This document shows, in pieces, positions 12,292 to 25,428 of a stretch of 64,000 bases of DNA (the first letter of the stretch is position 1; each line of letters begins with the position of its first letter). Location of the stretch: assembly GCF_003144195.1 (NCBI RefSeq), contig NW_020290020.1, positions 245,055 to 309,054 on the forward strand. The letters run 5' to 3'. A program made the translations under genes and the position numbers. This DNA comes from Ceraceosorus guamensis. Lineage: Eukaryota; Basidiomycota; Exobasidiomycetes; Ceraceosorales; Ceraceosoraceae. The notes beneath the pieces were generated by a model, which searched no databases, had not been told where the DNA came from, and saw only the letters and a list, made by a program, of their open reading frames with translations.

Positions 12292-13361
12292 GAATCATCC
12301 AAATTGAGACGATCTATCTTAGAACACTGGCGTGAAAGTTATGGAGCAGCTTCATTCATCGGCTTCCAGGCCAAGAGCAGCGGTTTAGCGCTGACCTCGC
12401 GGCATTGTCGAGACTTGACTGGACGCTTGGGGCTCGAGCAGGATCACCGTCTTAACGGGGGAGGATCGAGGGGAGTGCGGCACCATATTTATGTCAAAGC
12501 TCCCCTGTGATCTTCGCGGACGACGCAGCACGCTTCCATCTCGTGTGACCGAGGCTTCGCGGTTGTGTGCGGCTTGTGTTTTGGCTGCAACGTGCTCGCA
12601 TCAGGGCGACTGTCTTGAACACTCGGCGCCGAATTCGGGACTCGGAAAGCCAATTCAAACGACACACGACTATGACAAGTCATTTCGAAAGCTGGTTGGA
12701 TCTTTCAAAGTCATAAAGTCAGCTAGGCTATAGACGACTAATGCAAAAGGAGGGACGCATCAGAGCTAATGAGGCGTGGATCAGCAGTCGTTATTCTTGA
12801 TTTGCTTGGTTCGCAGCTGATCGTACCGAGCACGCGCTGCTTCCAGCTCAGAGTGACCTGAGCCACGAAGCAGCCTCATGGCCCCAATTTCCGTGAGCTC
12901 AAAATGGGCTCAATCGCGAGTGTTGACGAATGAGCGGATTGTAAATGATCGAGTTGCATCAAATTGCGCGAACGAGCGCAGAACATACTTTTGCACGCGT
13001 GCATTCACTTTCCAGACTGGCGATATTCTTGATTTGATTCCTCGTGCAGCAGGCTTTACGCTTGATCGTCCAGACCGCACCCATCATTGACAAACAAGCA
13101 AGCAGCTATCATCGGCATACTTTTGACTTAACGACCTCTTACTTGACGACCTATCAACGAGACCAGTGGGCGTCAAGCGATTCAGCTACCGCTACGCGTG
13201 CGCTTCACTCCGTCTCAAAACCCATCTGCGGCGGGGCTCACTTGACGTGAATGGCGCTCGCACGTCCGAGTCTAGCTGGTGTGAGCCTCTAGTGATCTTC
13301 GAGATCATACCCACCTTTCTTTGCCGGAATGCTACACACCTGAGTGACAAGTGATAAGGCT
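12292..13361. other. Intergenic upstream of mot1
   Basis: No gene is supported across 1,070 bases. Short open frames are present on both strands but show no splice continuity or recognisable motifs. CGACCTCTTACTTGACGACC-type pyrimidine-rich sequence near 13130 may be promoter. Confidence 0.4.
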
Positions 13362-16300
13362 ATGAAGGAGCAGAAAATGGCCATCGGAGAGGTCAAAGGA
13401 GGAGGGCAAGTGGCGGGTGCTTCCCAAGCTCCTCCTCCTCAGCAGCAGCAGCAGCAGCAGAGAACCAGTCAGAGCCGTGAGTGGATCAGGATCAGCTCTG
13501 TCGATCATAAAGAGTAGGAACAAGCTCCAGGGATGTGACAAGCTCACTTGGACGTCCTTCCTTGATGGCTATGTTTTCATCGTAGGCCTGGATCGTCTCG
13601 TAGGTCTGCTCGGTACTGGCTCCAATCCGACAGTCAGGAACATTGCAGCTCAGCAATTAGGTCAAATATGTGCTCTACGCATGCATGGTGGAGGAGGCCC
13701 GAATCAAGCAGGCTCGTCGTCCTCCTCTTCAGCCGCCACTCGAGCAGAAGTCATAGCGTCATCATCTGCCAGTTCTTCGAGATTTGACTCTGCTCGCAAT
13801 CTCTCGAGAACTGGCCCGGAGGCGGATTGGAACGAAGCTCTTTCTCTGCTGGCTAGAATCTTACCTTCTCTGAGAAGCAATGCGTGGGACACTAGGATTG
13901 CGGCTGCTTCAGCTGTGGAGCTTGTATGCGCCGCTGCGGGCACATGGGACCCTTACTTTGGTACAACCGAGACCAGGGAGAAGCAGAAAACGCCCAAGGA
14001 AGAGGGTTTCGTGACAACTCAGCCCAGCGACAGAATGTCCTTTGAAACATTTGCCATTGCGAATGTGCTTTCTACGGGTAAGAAACTTCTCTCATCAACT
14101 GGCACGGAATACGACGTCGGCTCGCATCTAAGCGTGGAAGAGCGCCTTGCTAATGCTAAAAAGGACATGGAACGATTGGGACTGATCGGCATGGCAGGCG
14201 AAGAGATGGACATCGGAGTCGACGTAGAGAGTGAATTGAAGGGCGCGTCAGATACCGCTACTGTCAAGATGGGAGCTTCAAGCAGCGTTCCAGAGTCTAC
14301 TGTCAAACATGAAGAATCAGCATCTCAATCACCTGCTGCTCCACCTGAAATTGATATGAGCAAGTTGTCAGCTCGCGAACGGAATCAGCTCAAGAGGAAA
14401 AGGAAACTGGGCGTTGCGGACTCGACTCCCTCATCTTTGGAGCGCTCTTCGTCGGACAACAAGTGATTGCAACTGTCACAATTTCAAACTCGTGATCGCG
14501 AACGCTAACCATCTTTTCTCACGCAGGAAACGGATTTTGGAGACGTCGAGCGGTAGTGCTTCGCCCAGCGTTGCTCCGGGAGCCGGCGCGAACCAATCCT
14601 CGACTGTCCCAGCCGGGGGCACGCCCGGCACCTCTCCAGCCCCGCGGCCAACCTCGCTGACTTCGCCGGACGGCGAGTGGCCTTTCAAGGTTCTACATTC
14701 GCTCTTGCAGGCTGATCTCTTTGCAGCGAAATGGGAAGTGAGACACGGGGCAGCTCTTGGACTAAGGTCTCTGTATGCCACTCAAGGATCTGGCGGAGGC
14801 ATGTGCCTATTCAACAGCTTGCAGTCCAACGTCGTCGGTCACGAAGAATGGAGCAACGATGCTGCGCTGAGGCTTGCTTGCGTGCTAGCGCTTGACAGAC
14901 TAGCGGACTTTGTCTTTGATCATGTGGTCACCCCTGTGAGGGAAACGGCTGCACAAGCCCTCGCGGCGCTTCTAAGGCATATATCCAAGGAGGGAGTAGA
15001 GGCTGTTCAGAGAGTCCTCGTCGATATGGTCAAGCAAGACTGGGTGGTGCCTGCATCCGACCCGAAATCTGACGTTGCGTGGCAGGGGTTGAGGAAACTG
15101 GACGCTGGTAGACGGTACAAGGGATACGCCTGGGAAGCTAGACACTCTGGCCTGCTCGGCATTCGATGGCTCGTCAGTGTTCGTACTGACTTGCTTGAAG
15201 CCGGACAATCTCAGAATGACAATGCCAAGAAGGAGAACGGCCCAGGTCTCACTGAGCATCATGCCTCTCCTAGCGATCTGTTGAAGCGCAGCGTTCAGGT
15301 CGCTGTTGCTTGGTGAGTGGCGTCCTCATGCTACGAGGAGAAATCACTGCACAAGGCAAGACAGCTGAGTTCTGTTCCTTGCATCTTGCCTCCAGCTTGC
15401 GAGACGAGGATGATGATGTTCGCCACGTTGCTGCTCAAGCGCTTCTTCCAGTTGCAGAACAAATTGTGAAGAGTATGCCGATGGAGCTCGATATTGTCTT
15501 GTCAGAATTGTGGGCCTGCCTCGGCGACCTCAAGGACGACCTCTCTAGCAGCGCAGCCGGAGTCATGGATTTGCTCTGTGAGTATGAGCGGATGCAGACG
15601 CGCTGACCGACTTGTCAAGAAGCCACACTGAGCAAGATCTACCTGCTTCTCGGTAGCCAAATTGGTATCACAACCAGCAGTCATTCAGCGGATGGCTGCA
15701 AGCGGCGCGGATTCATTGTCTTTGCTTGTGCCTAGCCTCTTCCCATTCTTCCGACACACAATCTCATCGGTTCGGCAAGCTGTTTTGAACGTGCTCAGCG
15801 CACTTTTGGACAATTCGTCCGCCTCGACGCACCTCATCGATGACAAGCTACTTCGCTTGCTCTTTCAGAATCTTATAGTCGAGGAGAAGTCGAACATTCG
15901 AGCTCTGTCCGCCACCATGTGGGAGAAGGTCTTGGTCGCTTCTCTAACGAGTGTGAAAGGCGGCGCATCTGGGACGCTGGCCGACCATCTCGCCCCGCAT
16001 TTGGACACTCTGTTCCAAATTCTGATGACACCCATCGGCATGCCTTTCAACCTGTCTCTGTTCTACCGTGCCTCGGGCCGATCAACGCAGGGTCACGACG
16101 TAGACAAGCATGCATTGGCACAAGACCTCAGCCTGGTCGGAGTCGATGTCGTCATCCGGAGCAGGTTAGGCGCTGCGAAGGCTCTTGGTGGTGTATTTGC
16201 ATCTTGGAAGGAAGATGACGCCGTGAGTATAGCTTGGTATCTGTGTCATGAGCTATTACTGACGGTTGGCTACGGCGCATCTTTCGTCGCCACAGGATGC

Positions 16301-19300
16301 GTTTGGTCGGCATCTGAAGCAGTATCTTGTCTCTGCAAGCGCTCTGCAACGGTGCCTCGCATATGCCGTGATACAAGAATGGGCAGTCTTTGCCAAGTCA
16401 CGGAACGTGTTCGAAGTATTGCGCTCAGGTAGTGTAGCACATGACATCTCCTCCATTCTGTTTGACCAAGTCGCTGCTCCGCCACCTCCGACTTACGGCG
16501 AAATGTCCGTAATGTTGCAGCGCATCCAATTGGAGTGCCAAGGACTCTTCAACACGGCTGCGAGAGAGGTCAAGGTTCCAAAAGCATCTGTTCCAGAGCT
16601 TCCGAGCACTGTCGATCCACTGGGTACCAACGCGAAGGCGTTTACTGTGGAACTCGCCAGATATGTTGTCAGTACGGGCCTACAAGAGCTCATCGACACC
16701 GGCGCGGCGTCATCAAAAGCGAAAAAAGTCGCGTTAGAGGGTCTCCAAGAAAGAGTGCGAAAACTTGTAACCTTGCTTGGCAGATATCAAGCTACCAAAG
16801 AGCAGCAGGATTGTCAGGTCTTTGCTGGGTGCGCGACAGCTCTGGTTGCTCTTGAGACTGTTCCTGCGAAACTCAATCCGCTCATCAAGAGCTTGATGAA
16901 TGCAGTCAAGGTGAGTGGATGATGATGGTCAGCGAACGAAGTCATGCTCAGACAACATCTTTCTGGTTTGACAGTTCGAGGAGAACATCGACCTACAGAT
17001 GCGAGCTGCGCGAGGGGTAGCCTGCCTGATCGCTCTATGCAGCAGACCAGACGCTCGTGCAAATCCTTCCGACAAAATCATCAAGAATTTGTGTGCTTTC
17101 GTCTGCCAGGACGTGTCAAAGACCCCTATCTTCACCGCCGTCAAAGCGGACCACCACGGCGTGCTCTTCCTGCGCGAGCAATCCTCGGTGCCGAGCGGTG
17201 CGCATGCTGCTGCGAAAACGGAGCAGCCCGACAAGACGGAAGAACAAAGGCAAGGCGAGCTTATTCGGAGAGGTGCTGAGGCCGCTTTAGGAGAAGTCGC
17301 AGAGGTCTTTGGGAAGGAAGCCTTCGCCCAGATCCCAACATTGTGGGACAACGCTTCGGGCGGACTAGCTTCAGCGCCTGCCACCGAAGACGATTTGGAT
17401 GATGCGAAAGGACAGGCAATCCTCGATTCTTGCACGCTGATCGGCGTACTGGTGCCACGACTGCACACGGGCCTTCAAGGCAAGGCTCTGGAGGTTCTCT
17501 CGCCGCTTACGCAGAGGCTGCGCAGTCAGTACACGGCTATTCGCGGCGCTGCCGCACGCACGTTGAGCATCCTTGCCAACAACTTGACCGAAAGGACATT
17601 GCTGCACATTGTCGAGCATGTTCTACCTCTGCTCGGGGATGCCACACATGCTGCCACACGCCAAGGTGCCGTCGAGACCTTGGCACAGGTCATCAAGGTG
17701 CTGGATGTCAAAATCCTGCCATACGTTATCTTGCTCGTTGTACCGGTCTTGGGACGCATGAGCGACGTGGACGAGCAGGTCAGGCTGACAGCGACCAGCT
17801 CGTTTGCCTCTCTCATCAAGATGGTCCCTCTCGAGGCTGGTCTTCCCGACCCACCGGGCTTCTCGAAGGAAATCTTGCTTCGCCGTGAGCAGGAAAGAAC
17901 CTTCTTGGCTCAGCTTCTCGACGGGTCCAGGGTGGAGCCTTACGAGCTGCCCGTCAAGATCAATGCTGACCTCAGGTCTTATCAGCGGGACGGAGTCAGC
18001 TGGATGGCCTTCTTGTCCAAGTTTCAGCTCCATGGCATTCTTTGCGATGATATGGGCCTCGGCAAGACACTGCAGTCCATATGCATTGTATCAGCTCGCC
18101 ATCATGAACGAGCTCAGCGATTCGCGGCAGGTCAGCCTCCAGACGCCGCGCCGTTGCCTTCACTCATCGTGTGCCCGCCTACCTTGGTGGGACATTGGCA
18201 CCACGAGGTGCAGAAGTACGCCAACAACTTGCGGCCTGTTATGTATGTAGGACAACCACAGGATCGGCGCTCGCTGCAAGCTCGGATACGACAATTTGAG
18301 GTTGTGATCACGTCATACGACGTCGTTCGCAATGATGTCGACTTCTTGTCGAGCATCGATTGGCTTTACTGCATCCTCGACGAGGGCCACGTCATCAAGA
18401 ACGCCAAGACGAAGACGACGCAGGCGGTGAAAAAGATTCGGGCTCAGCATCGATTGCTTTTGTCCGGCACGCCTATTCAGAACAATGTCCTTGAATTGTG
18501 GAGTCTCTTTGACTTCCTCATGCCTGGTTTCCTGGGCACCGAGCAGAGCTTTCAAGTGCGATACGCCAAACCTATTGGCGCCGCGCGAGAAGGGAAGGTT
18601 TCAAGTCGCGAACAAGAAGCTGCTACGCTTGCGCTTGAAGCGCTCCACAAGCAAGTGCTGCCATTCCTCCTTCGACGCCTCAAAGAGGATGTTTTGGACG
18701 ACTTGCCGCCGAAGATCATCCAGGATATCGAATGTGAGCTTGGACCCGTTCAGCGGAAGTTGTACGACGACTACCAGCGATCCGCGAACAGGCAGGAGCT
18801 CGAAGATGCATTGAGCTCCGAGCAGAAAAGTTCGGAGAGTGACAGCAAGCAACAGCACGTCTTTCAAGAACTGCAGTATTTGCGCAAGCTTGTCAACCAT
18901 CCCACACTCGTGTTCGACCAAGCCCGCGCCAATCATCGCGAAATCGAGAAAGAAATAGTCGCGGCGGGAGGATCGCTTCAGGACATCAGCCACGCGCCCA
19001 AGCTACTTGCTCTTCAGCAATTGCTCAATGACTGCGGGATTGGCGTCAAGGTGAAGACAGAGGCGTCAGACACGTTTGCGGAAGGCGCTGTGGCTCAACA
19101 TCGAGTGCTCATCTTCTGTCAGCTGAAGCAAATGCTAGACATTGTGGAGCAGCAATTGTTCCGAGTCCACATGCCGGATGTTTCCTACATGCGTTTGGAC
19201 GGAAGTGTCAGTGCAGACAAGCGCCATGGCATCGTGCAAACCTTCAACTCGGACCCAAGCATCGATGTTCTGCTTTTGACCACATCCGTGGGCGGCTTGG

Positions 19301-19775
19301 GCCTCACGCTCACCGGCGCTGACACAGTCATTTTCGTGGAGCACGACTGGAACCCTATGCGAGATTTACAGGCTATGGACCGCGCGCATCGTCTTGGTCA
19401 AAAGAAGGTCGTCAATGTGTACCGTCTCATCACCAGAGACACGCTCGAAGCTAAGATCATGGGGTGAGTACCCCAAAGTGATGACTCGAAAGGACCCCGG
19501 CTAACGGCATTCTCCTCCTTCGAATCTTCAGTCTGCAGCGCTTCAAATTGAACGTCGCGCACTCGGTTGTGACGCAGCAAAATGCTGGCCTAGAGAGCAT
19601 GGAGACAGACCAAGTTTTAGACCTGTTCGGAAGTGCGGATGAGGCGCAGCCGAATGGTTCTGGCACTGGTAAAGCATCAAGTAAAGGAATCAGTCAGCAA
19701 GCGCTGCTCGATGCCATCGAAAATGCGCCCGATACAGGCGACGACTACCAGTCGTCTAGCACTTGGACAATCTAA
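13362..19775 (+). CDS. mot1: TATA-binding-protein-associated Swi2/Snf2 ATPase Mot1 (BTAF1)
   Basis: Removes TBP from DNA with ATP hydrolysis. Exons 13362-13476, 13586-14462, 14527-15312, 15396-15577, 15657-16222, 16296-16910, 16975-19463 and 19532-19775 give 1,957 residues, the usual Mot1 size. A polyQ N-terminus (CAG repeat at about 13441-13461) precedes SRLDRLVGLL, the conserved Mot1 start. The HEAT-repeat half spans roughly residues 40-1330. The Snf2 ATPase follows: Walker A DMGLGKT (about 1405-1411), Walker B DEGH (about 1516), SGTPIQN, and motif VI RAHRLGQ (about 1850). A second in-frame ATG at 13377 could also start translation. The intron 2 donor (AACAA|GTGATT) is weaker than the others but restores the KKRILETSS reading frame. 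The gene converges on the gelsolin/GART gene with 127 bases between stops. Confidence 0.96.
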
Positions 19776-19902
19776 AACACTTTCTCACACATCGCTGGAC
19801 TCAGCCGGCGCATCAACAATTGATTGGGAATTGTGCGGGTGCGTGCCACCAATCGGATCAAATGTCATAATGAGCATTGCAGATCTTTGAGCAGGTTGAT
19901 CT

Positions 19903-22900
19903 TCAGAAAAGACCCTCCACGTTGGACGGGGCGACGCCACAAGGCAACCAGGTCGGATCTCGAAGCTCTCGAGCATCGAAGCTATGTCGTTCCAATTCTG
20001 TCCGCGCTTGTCTGAGGTTGAGCACGTTCATGAGTGATGTCGAGTCAAGTTCGAGGAGGCTAGGAGGCGCAGCATTCCATCCTCGAAGGAGTTTTTTGAG
20101 CTCAAGGGGGAGCGCACTGGGATAGATGACGACATGGGCAGGTGTTTCGGCCGCTTTATCACTGGACTCGGTCGAAAGGGTCGAATTCGAAGATGCTAGA
20201 GTTTCTGCAGCTCTCAATGCCAGATCGATGTCTTGGCGCGAGCTCCGAGCTTCTTGACCAATCAGTACGTACGTCTCTATTGACGAGTGCACAATCTGTA
20301 CAGTCGCTGGATCCAAGTCGTGCGCGCTTGCTGACTTTAGAGCATAAGTCTGGTCCAGACGAGGGGTGACCTTTGCATCCCTTACATCGTAGAGGATGGC
20401 TCCCTTTGCAGTGTACGAATCGGCGGATGCCACAGCATGCAAAGCCGATCGAGCATACGGTACTTCCTGGTCAAAGTAGGCCCAGAAAGTAGCATCTTCG
20501 GATCCTTCAATGTACTCCGCCACGTCAATTTCTGCCTCGTCGTGGCTGAACAAGCCAGGAAAGAGGGGAGCCACAAGAGCTCGCGTCGATTCGCGCTCAT
20601 TCTCCGTGGTGCCGAGCCCGTGCCAGAGGAAAGGGGTCCCCACCACACTAGCAATGTAGCCAAAAGCTGAGCACAAACTCGAAGTTTCCTGATGCGTTGT
20701 GTTCCAGCGCAGGAGCGAGCAAAGTCCAATCTCGGATCAACAAATGCAGCTTGAACCGGTGAAATTTTTGGAACAAACTCACCAAGTCCACCTGCTCAAT
20801 CAGAGTAGCGCCGTTCGGAAGAACTCTAATCTCGTACAAGATGGTGCTTTGTTCGTCCCACCTGGCTCTACTTCCAAATCTCGAGACGATTCCGTGCGGA
20901 AATGCATTCACCAAACCCTTGGGTTCATCGCCTACCCTAACCTCGACAACACTAGTGTTGAAGCGTTTCGCCAGGTCCTGAATCCTAGCCGTTTCCGCCG
21001 GACTCCTATTGATAGCTGACGAAGCTCTTCCTGTACGAATGAACAGCTCAGTGCGGACCAAAGAAGCTTCTCTTCGTCGATGTATCACTGCCAACGTCTC
21101 TCCTTCGTACAGGATGTGCTGCTCCGCTTCCGGAATGGTCACTGTGGATCCGGTAGGAAGCACAGAGATGACCTCGACGCTGAGAGTGTTCCGAGCATCT
21201 TCGAGCTGTTTCAAAGAAGCGCTGCGAGATTGCATCAGGCGCGCGTGCTCGGACGCAAAGGCCTTGGCGTCGAATGGGGCGGGAGAGATAAGTAAGAGAT
21301 CCAATTTGACGAGATTTTGGCTGGTGGGCGTAGCCACGACGGGCGAGACGGGCGAAAGGCCGACAGTCCCTGACCGATGATTGACAAATGCGCCAAGTTG
21401 AGCAGCCTGCGTCTCAAGCTTCCTGACGCTATCCGATCTGGTTGGCGCAGCAGATGCGTCTCTGGGCGCGGCAAGCTGATTCTGGGCCGGCACCGCTGCG
21501 TACATAGTCTGCGGTCTGTTTGCGCTCGAAATCTTCCTCGTTCGAACTGTCGATTGTTGAGCAGAGCTTGATTGGTCGCCCCATCTCGCAGCGGCCTCAG
21601 CTACGCTTCCTTCTGGCTGTTCGATCAAATCCGGCAAGGGCGATGATCCTCCATACACGCTTGATGGCCGACTAAGAGTGCGTCTTCGCGGCCGAGGTAC
21701 TGCGCCGCTCCCTGCGCTGCCTGAAGAGCTAGACAGGGGCGGTAGAGAGCCAGATGCAGCGGGTGCAATCGCGCTTGTAGGCGCATTGACATCGTCTGGA
21801 GAAACTTGCGTAGGTTGACCCCATGCGGCAATGGAATCCCTGACGCTTGCAAATTGAGCGTTCGAGTCCACTGTCTCAGATGCAGACTCTGTATGAGGCC
21901 TTGCGTACGCAAATGTAGCAGAGACGGGTGTTGGTGCTGATGGGCGAGGTGGCAAGTTCTGAGTTGGGGCCTGATACGCGCTCTTTTCTTCAAGTAGAGG
22001 GGAGGCTTTGGCCCGCACCGTCGACGTAGCCCACGGATTGACGATCTCCTGGCTCTGCACCTTCACCTTTGACTGCAGTTCTCGCTGCAGAATTTCTTTC
22101 GCTCCAGCAACGATGAGACCATGTTCCACGCTGTGCATTCTTTCCTGAAGTTCCTGCAAGCTCTCTCCTTTGCGCATGGGTATTTCCTGCACAATCACGG
22201 GTGCACCCCTATCCACCTCCGCAATGACTTCGTGCACCATGATGCCAGTCTTGTCCACTTTCCCGTCCTTGAAAGCTTCGTAAGCCCTCTCGATGGCCCC
22301 TGCTCCGTCGAACGCACCGGGTAAAGCCGGATGAAGGTTGATGATGGGCACAGCGCGAGCAGGTGCCCATGCAGGGACTATGCCCGGCGCTTCGTTCGTC
22401 TCGTGTCCAAAAGCTCTGAGGAAGGTGGGAGAGACGATGTGCATAAACCCAGCTAGGACGATGAGATCGGGAGCGAGCCCTTCGTGAGCGTTCATGACCT
22501 TCAATGCCAAATCCTCGTCGTAATCGTCCCGCGTTGCTCCCGGGTTCTTATTCTGATACGTCTTGAGCGCACTGACGAGCGTCGGAATAGGCGGATTGGC
22601 ACCCGCAGCTCTTTGCAATCCATACGCAGCCTTGCGGTTCGAAACGACCAGTGAAATTTGAGCGTTTGGCAACTCATCCCGATCGAGCAGGGTAGCGTCA
22701 ATTAGAGCTTGCAGATTGCTTCCGTTACCAGAGATCAACACGCAGATTCTCTTGCCACTTGTCGATCTCTGCTTGCCAGCTTCCGGAAGACCCGTTCGAA
22801 TGCCTTCTTCGACCTCTCGCACGCTCATCCGACCTGTAGAGTCTGCGCTCGCACGGTCCGAAGGTTTGATAGCTTGAAAAGTATCCTGCTCGCTTCCCAA

Positions 22901-24769
22901 TAAGCGCGAGATCGTCGGATCATCATTTTGCGGTGGTAGCGCAAGTATAGATGATATCGTGCGCTGATCTTCAGTCTGTGTATGTGACGCACGGATAGAC
23001 TCGCCAACTGGCGTGGACACCGCGTCACTTGCCGCACCTTGCAAGATAGTGCTGTCCGTAGCCGTAGCTTGTGTCGAAGGCTGTTTCCTAGCGCTCTTCT
23101 TTGGTCCCTTTGCTCTACCCGCGGCCAGATGTGTGAGTTTTTGCTCCGAAGTCTCTTTTTGCGCGGCCATTTGCTCAGCCGGGTCCGGATCGACTGGCGA
23201 GCGAGGTTTAAAGGGGCTGACAGCGCCGCCCATTCCGGGAAGCCTGATGGGCGCAACATTGACTCGTTCCGGGCTCGGGTCTCGTACAGGGGGCGGATGT
23301 ATGCGCGTGGGGCTGGGGCTCCTACCTGCCGCCGCACCCTCTGTCGCACTGCGAGGGGCTCCAAGGCCAGGCAGCATTTGCGCGCCCTTTCCAGGTGTCC
23401 AAGCTTTCTGGCTCGATGTCTGGGAAGCTTCATCAGCTTTGACAGCTGGCACTGTCCATTTCCTCGTCTGCGTGGCTGCGGGAGTGTTGGATTGGCTCGT
23501 CGGTGGCTGCATGGGCACCGGCAAGCTGCTGGCCGACGCAGTCTTGACAGGTGGTGTCCACTTTTTAGCACCGCTCCTCTGTGGAGGATCGCCAACCAGA
23601 CTAGGTGCAGCATCCGAATCGTTCGAGCCCGCTTCCCTCTCTTGAGCTTCTCGAAGGCGCTGCTGCACCATCGATCGACCTCTCAATCGTGTTATGCTAG
23701 CGCTTGGGGGCTTATCCGCGCTCGAAGGTGTCTGCGGAGAAAAGGCGGGCGAAACCTTTTGCGTGTTGTTCAAATTGGGACTTGCGATAGCTGAAGGGGA
23801 AGGTGATTTGGGCTGGGCTAGCGCGGGCGTCTGAACTTTGGGTTGCGAGTGTCGCTCGGGAGACGCGGGACGCAGAGGTGTCTGCCAAGAGCGCGTTGGA
23901 GATGTGGCGGTCCTGGTCGGAGACGGTGATCGAAGCGTGTTGGATGTGGTCGAAGTGCTCGACCCACCGCCAAGCACAGCGCCAGAAGCTCGTAGCGGAG
24001 CGTCCCAAGATCGTTTGCGCTCGGGAGAAGCAGGCCTAAGCGGCTCGGACTTGAGTATACTGGGCGATTCGGTGCGAATAGTGGTGCTGCTTGTCGTCGA
24101 AGCCCGTATAGGTTCTGGCAATTCGGGTCGAGCGGAGGCCATGGGCGTTGGACGCGTTGGGCTGGTCTGCCTTCTTTCCAAGTGCGTTTTGCCAACCACA
24201 TTACCAGCGCCTTGACCGTCTCTGTTCGCCAACTCCCTTTTGCGCGCTTCCATCATTCCCGCCATGCCTCCAGCAGGTCCGACGACCATTCCGTGCAGAG
24301 CCCTCTTTTGTTGAACTTCGCTTGCGCTCGTAGCACCTTGACACTCAGGAGGAGCGCTCCTTCCATCGCCTGCCAGCTTGCCCAACCTGGGACCTGCTGC
24401 TTTGCCTCCGATAAAGGAAGCAAGAGATGTGGGGCCTGCAGCGTTGACTGAAGCGTGGCCTGTCGGGCCCGCAGCTCCCCCATAGCGGGCCAAGAGACCA
24501 GCGCTAGATCGATTCGCACCCGTGACCGCGCCCGCACCCGCATCCATGCTCGAAGCTGCGAATGTTGAGGACGGCAGACCATCTGTACGGTTGGCAATAC
24601 CGCTTCCCATCGCAGCTCCTCCGCTCAACCTGCTACGCCTCTTGGCCCTATCTGCTCTGCTCCGAGCCACCTCCTCTTCAAGCTCTTGCTGCGTTTGCGT
24701 CCCGCTACCTCCCGTCTTGTGAGGACTGAGGGTCGAGTAACCGGCTGGGGATGATTGAGGAAAGTCCAT
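19903..24769 (-). CDS. DUF4045/gelsolin-repeat protein with embedded GAR transformylase
   Basis: Two minus-strand exons, 24769-20783 and 20688-19903, give 1,590 residues. Residues 1 to about 560 are disordered and rich in Ser/Pro/Arg, with the conserved DUF4045-like end (LTHLAAGRAKGPKKSARK). Residues about 674-885 form a complete phosphoribosylglycinamide formyltransferase domain: folate/substrate loop ISGNGSN (679-685), and catalytic N811, H813 (NLHPALPG) and D853 (EVDRGAPV). A second disordered linker follows to about 1145. Gelsolin-type repeats then run to the end (LSVEVISVLP, LYEGETLAVIHR, FLWHGLGTTENERE, WLPCGVAP). The open frame is continuous for about 4 kb, and the single intron restores the gelsolin frame (VDL|ETSSLCSAFGY). 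Known family roles: third step of de novo purine synthesis, and actin filament capping or severing. Whether one polypeptide does both here is inference. Confidence 0.88.
22115..22750 (-). other. GAR transformylase (Ade8/PurN) domain segment
   Basis: Segment of the fusion gene encoding the GART fold (about residues 674-885). It transfers formyl from 10-formyl-tetrahydrofolate to GAR. All key residues of the family are visible: the GNGSN loop, the AGFMHIVSP core strand, N811/H813 and D853. A short insert relative to E. coli PurN lies before INLHP (GHETNEAPGIVPAW). An in-frame ATG (22828, M648) sits 26 codons before the domain. A shorter Ade8-like product from an internal promoter is therefore possible but unproven. 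The flanks lack splice-site pairs that would obviously detach the domain. Confidence 0.9.
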
Positions 24770-25428
24770 GGTTCGTGTGACTTGCCACGCTTACACTTAG
24801 CGCGTCGAAGGAATGGGGAACTGTTGGAATGTGAGCGGGAGTGTCACCGTGATCGTTGGCGCAATTGCAGTTGCAGTTGTAATAAAGCTGGTGATGCTGG
24901 ACTCGACCGCGAATCTTGAATGGAGGGCTGCACTGCACGGCCATGTATATACAGCGGGGACACCTATGCAGTCACGAGCGTCGCCAGCCCATAATCGTGA
25001 AGCGTGAATCGTGAATTCCGCCGCCTGCGCCCCTGATTTTGACGCGTCACGTGTTGCGTTGCACGTGGCTGATCACGGCCTCAAGACGCGCGCGTAACAC
25101 AACCCATCACTCAGACTATCGTATACATGCCCACGCTCCACTCTCTCTCCTCCTGCTGTCTAGCCCCTCAAGTTGACTTCACGGCTTGTGGCTAGACTCT
25201 GACTCTCACACTTGCCGACACACTTGACTCACAGACACACTTGGACGCTAGCGCATCTCGACTGAGACCAGACGCATCCTCGAAGCTGAAGCGACGCGCG
25301 TGTAAATGCCTCGGTGAGACCGATAGTCACTTGATTGCCATTTCCACTTTCAAAGGACTTGCAATTGAGATCGGAAATCGAGCATACCTTCGGTGCGTCC
25401 TGCGCCAACTTCAAGCATCGCGAGCAAG
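24770..25428. other. Divergent promoter region gelsolin-GART / eaf6
   Basis: 659 bases between divergent starts; no gene supported. It contains a TATATA element at about 24944-24950 and a cluster of the AATCGTGAA/GTGAATCGTGAATT word at 24991-25018. CT-rich tracts at 25139-25160 and repeated CACTTG/GACTC words at 25190-25235 lie before eaf6. Confidence 0.5.

Noticed and set aside
22825-23613. Long frames in other phases under the gelsolin-GART gene on both strands
   Set aside because: Shadow frames of a GC-rich, Ser/Pro-coding exon; products are Arg/Ser-rich without motifs.
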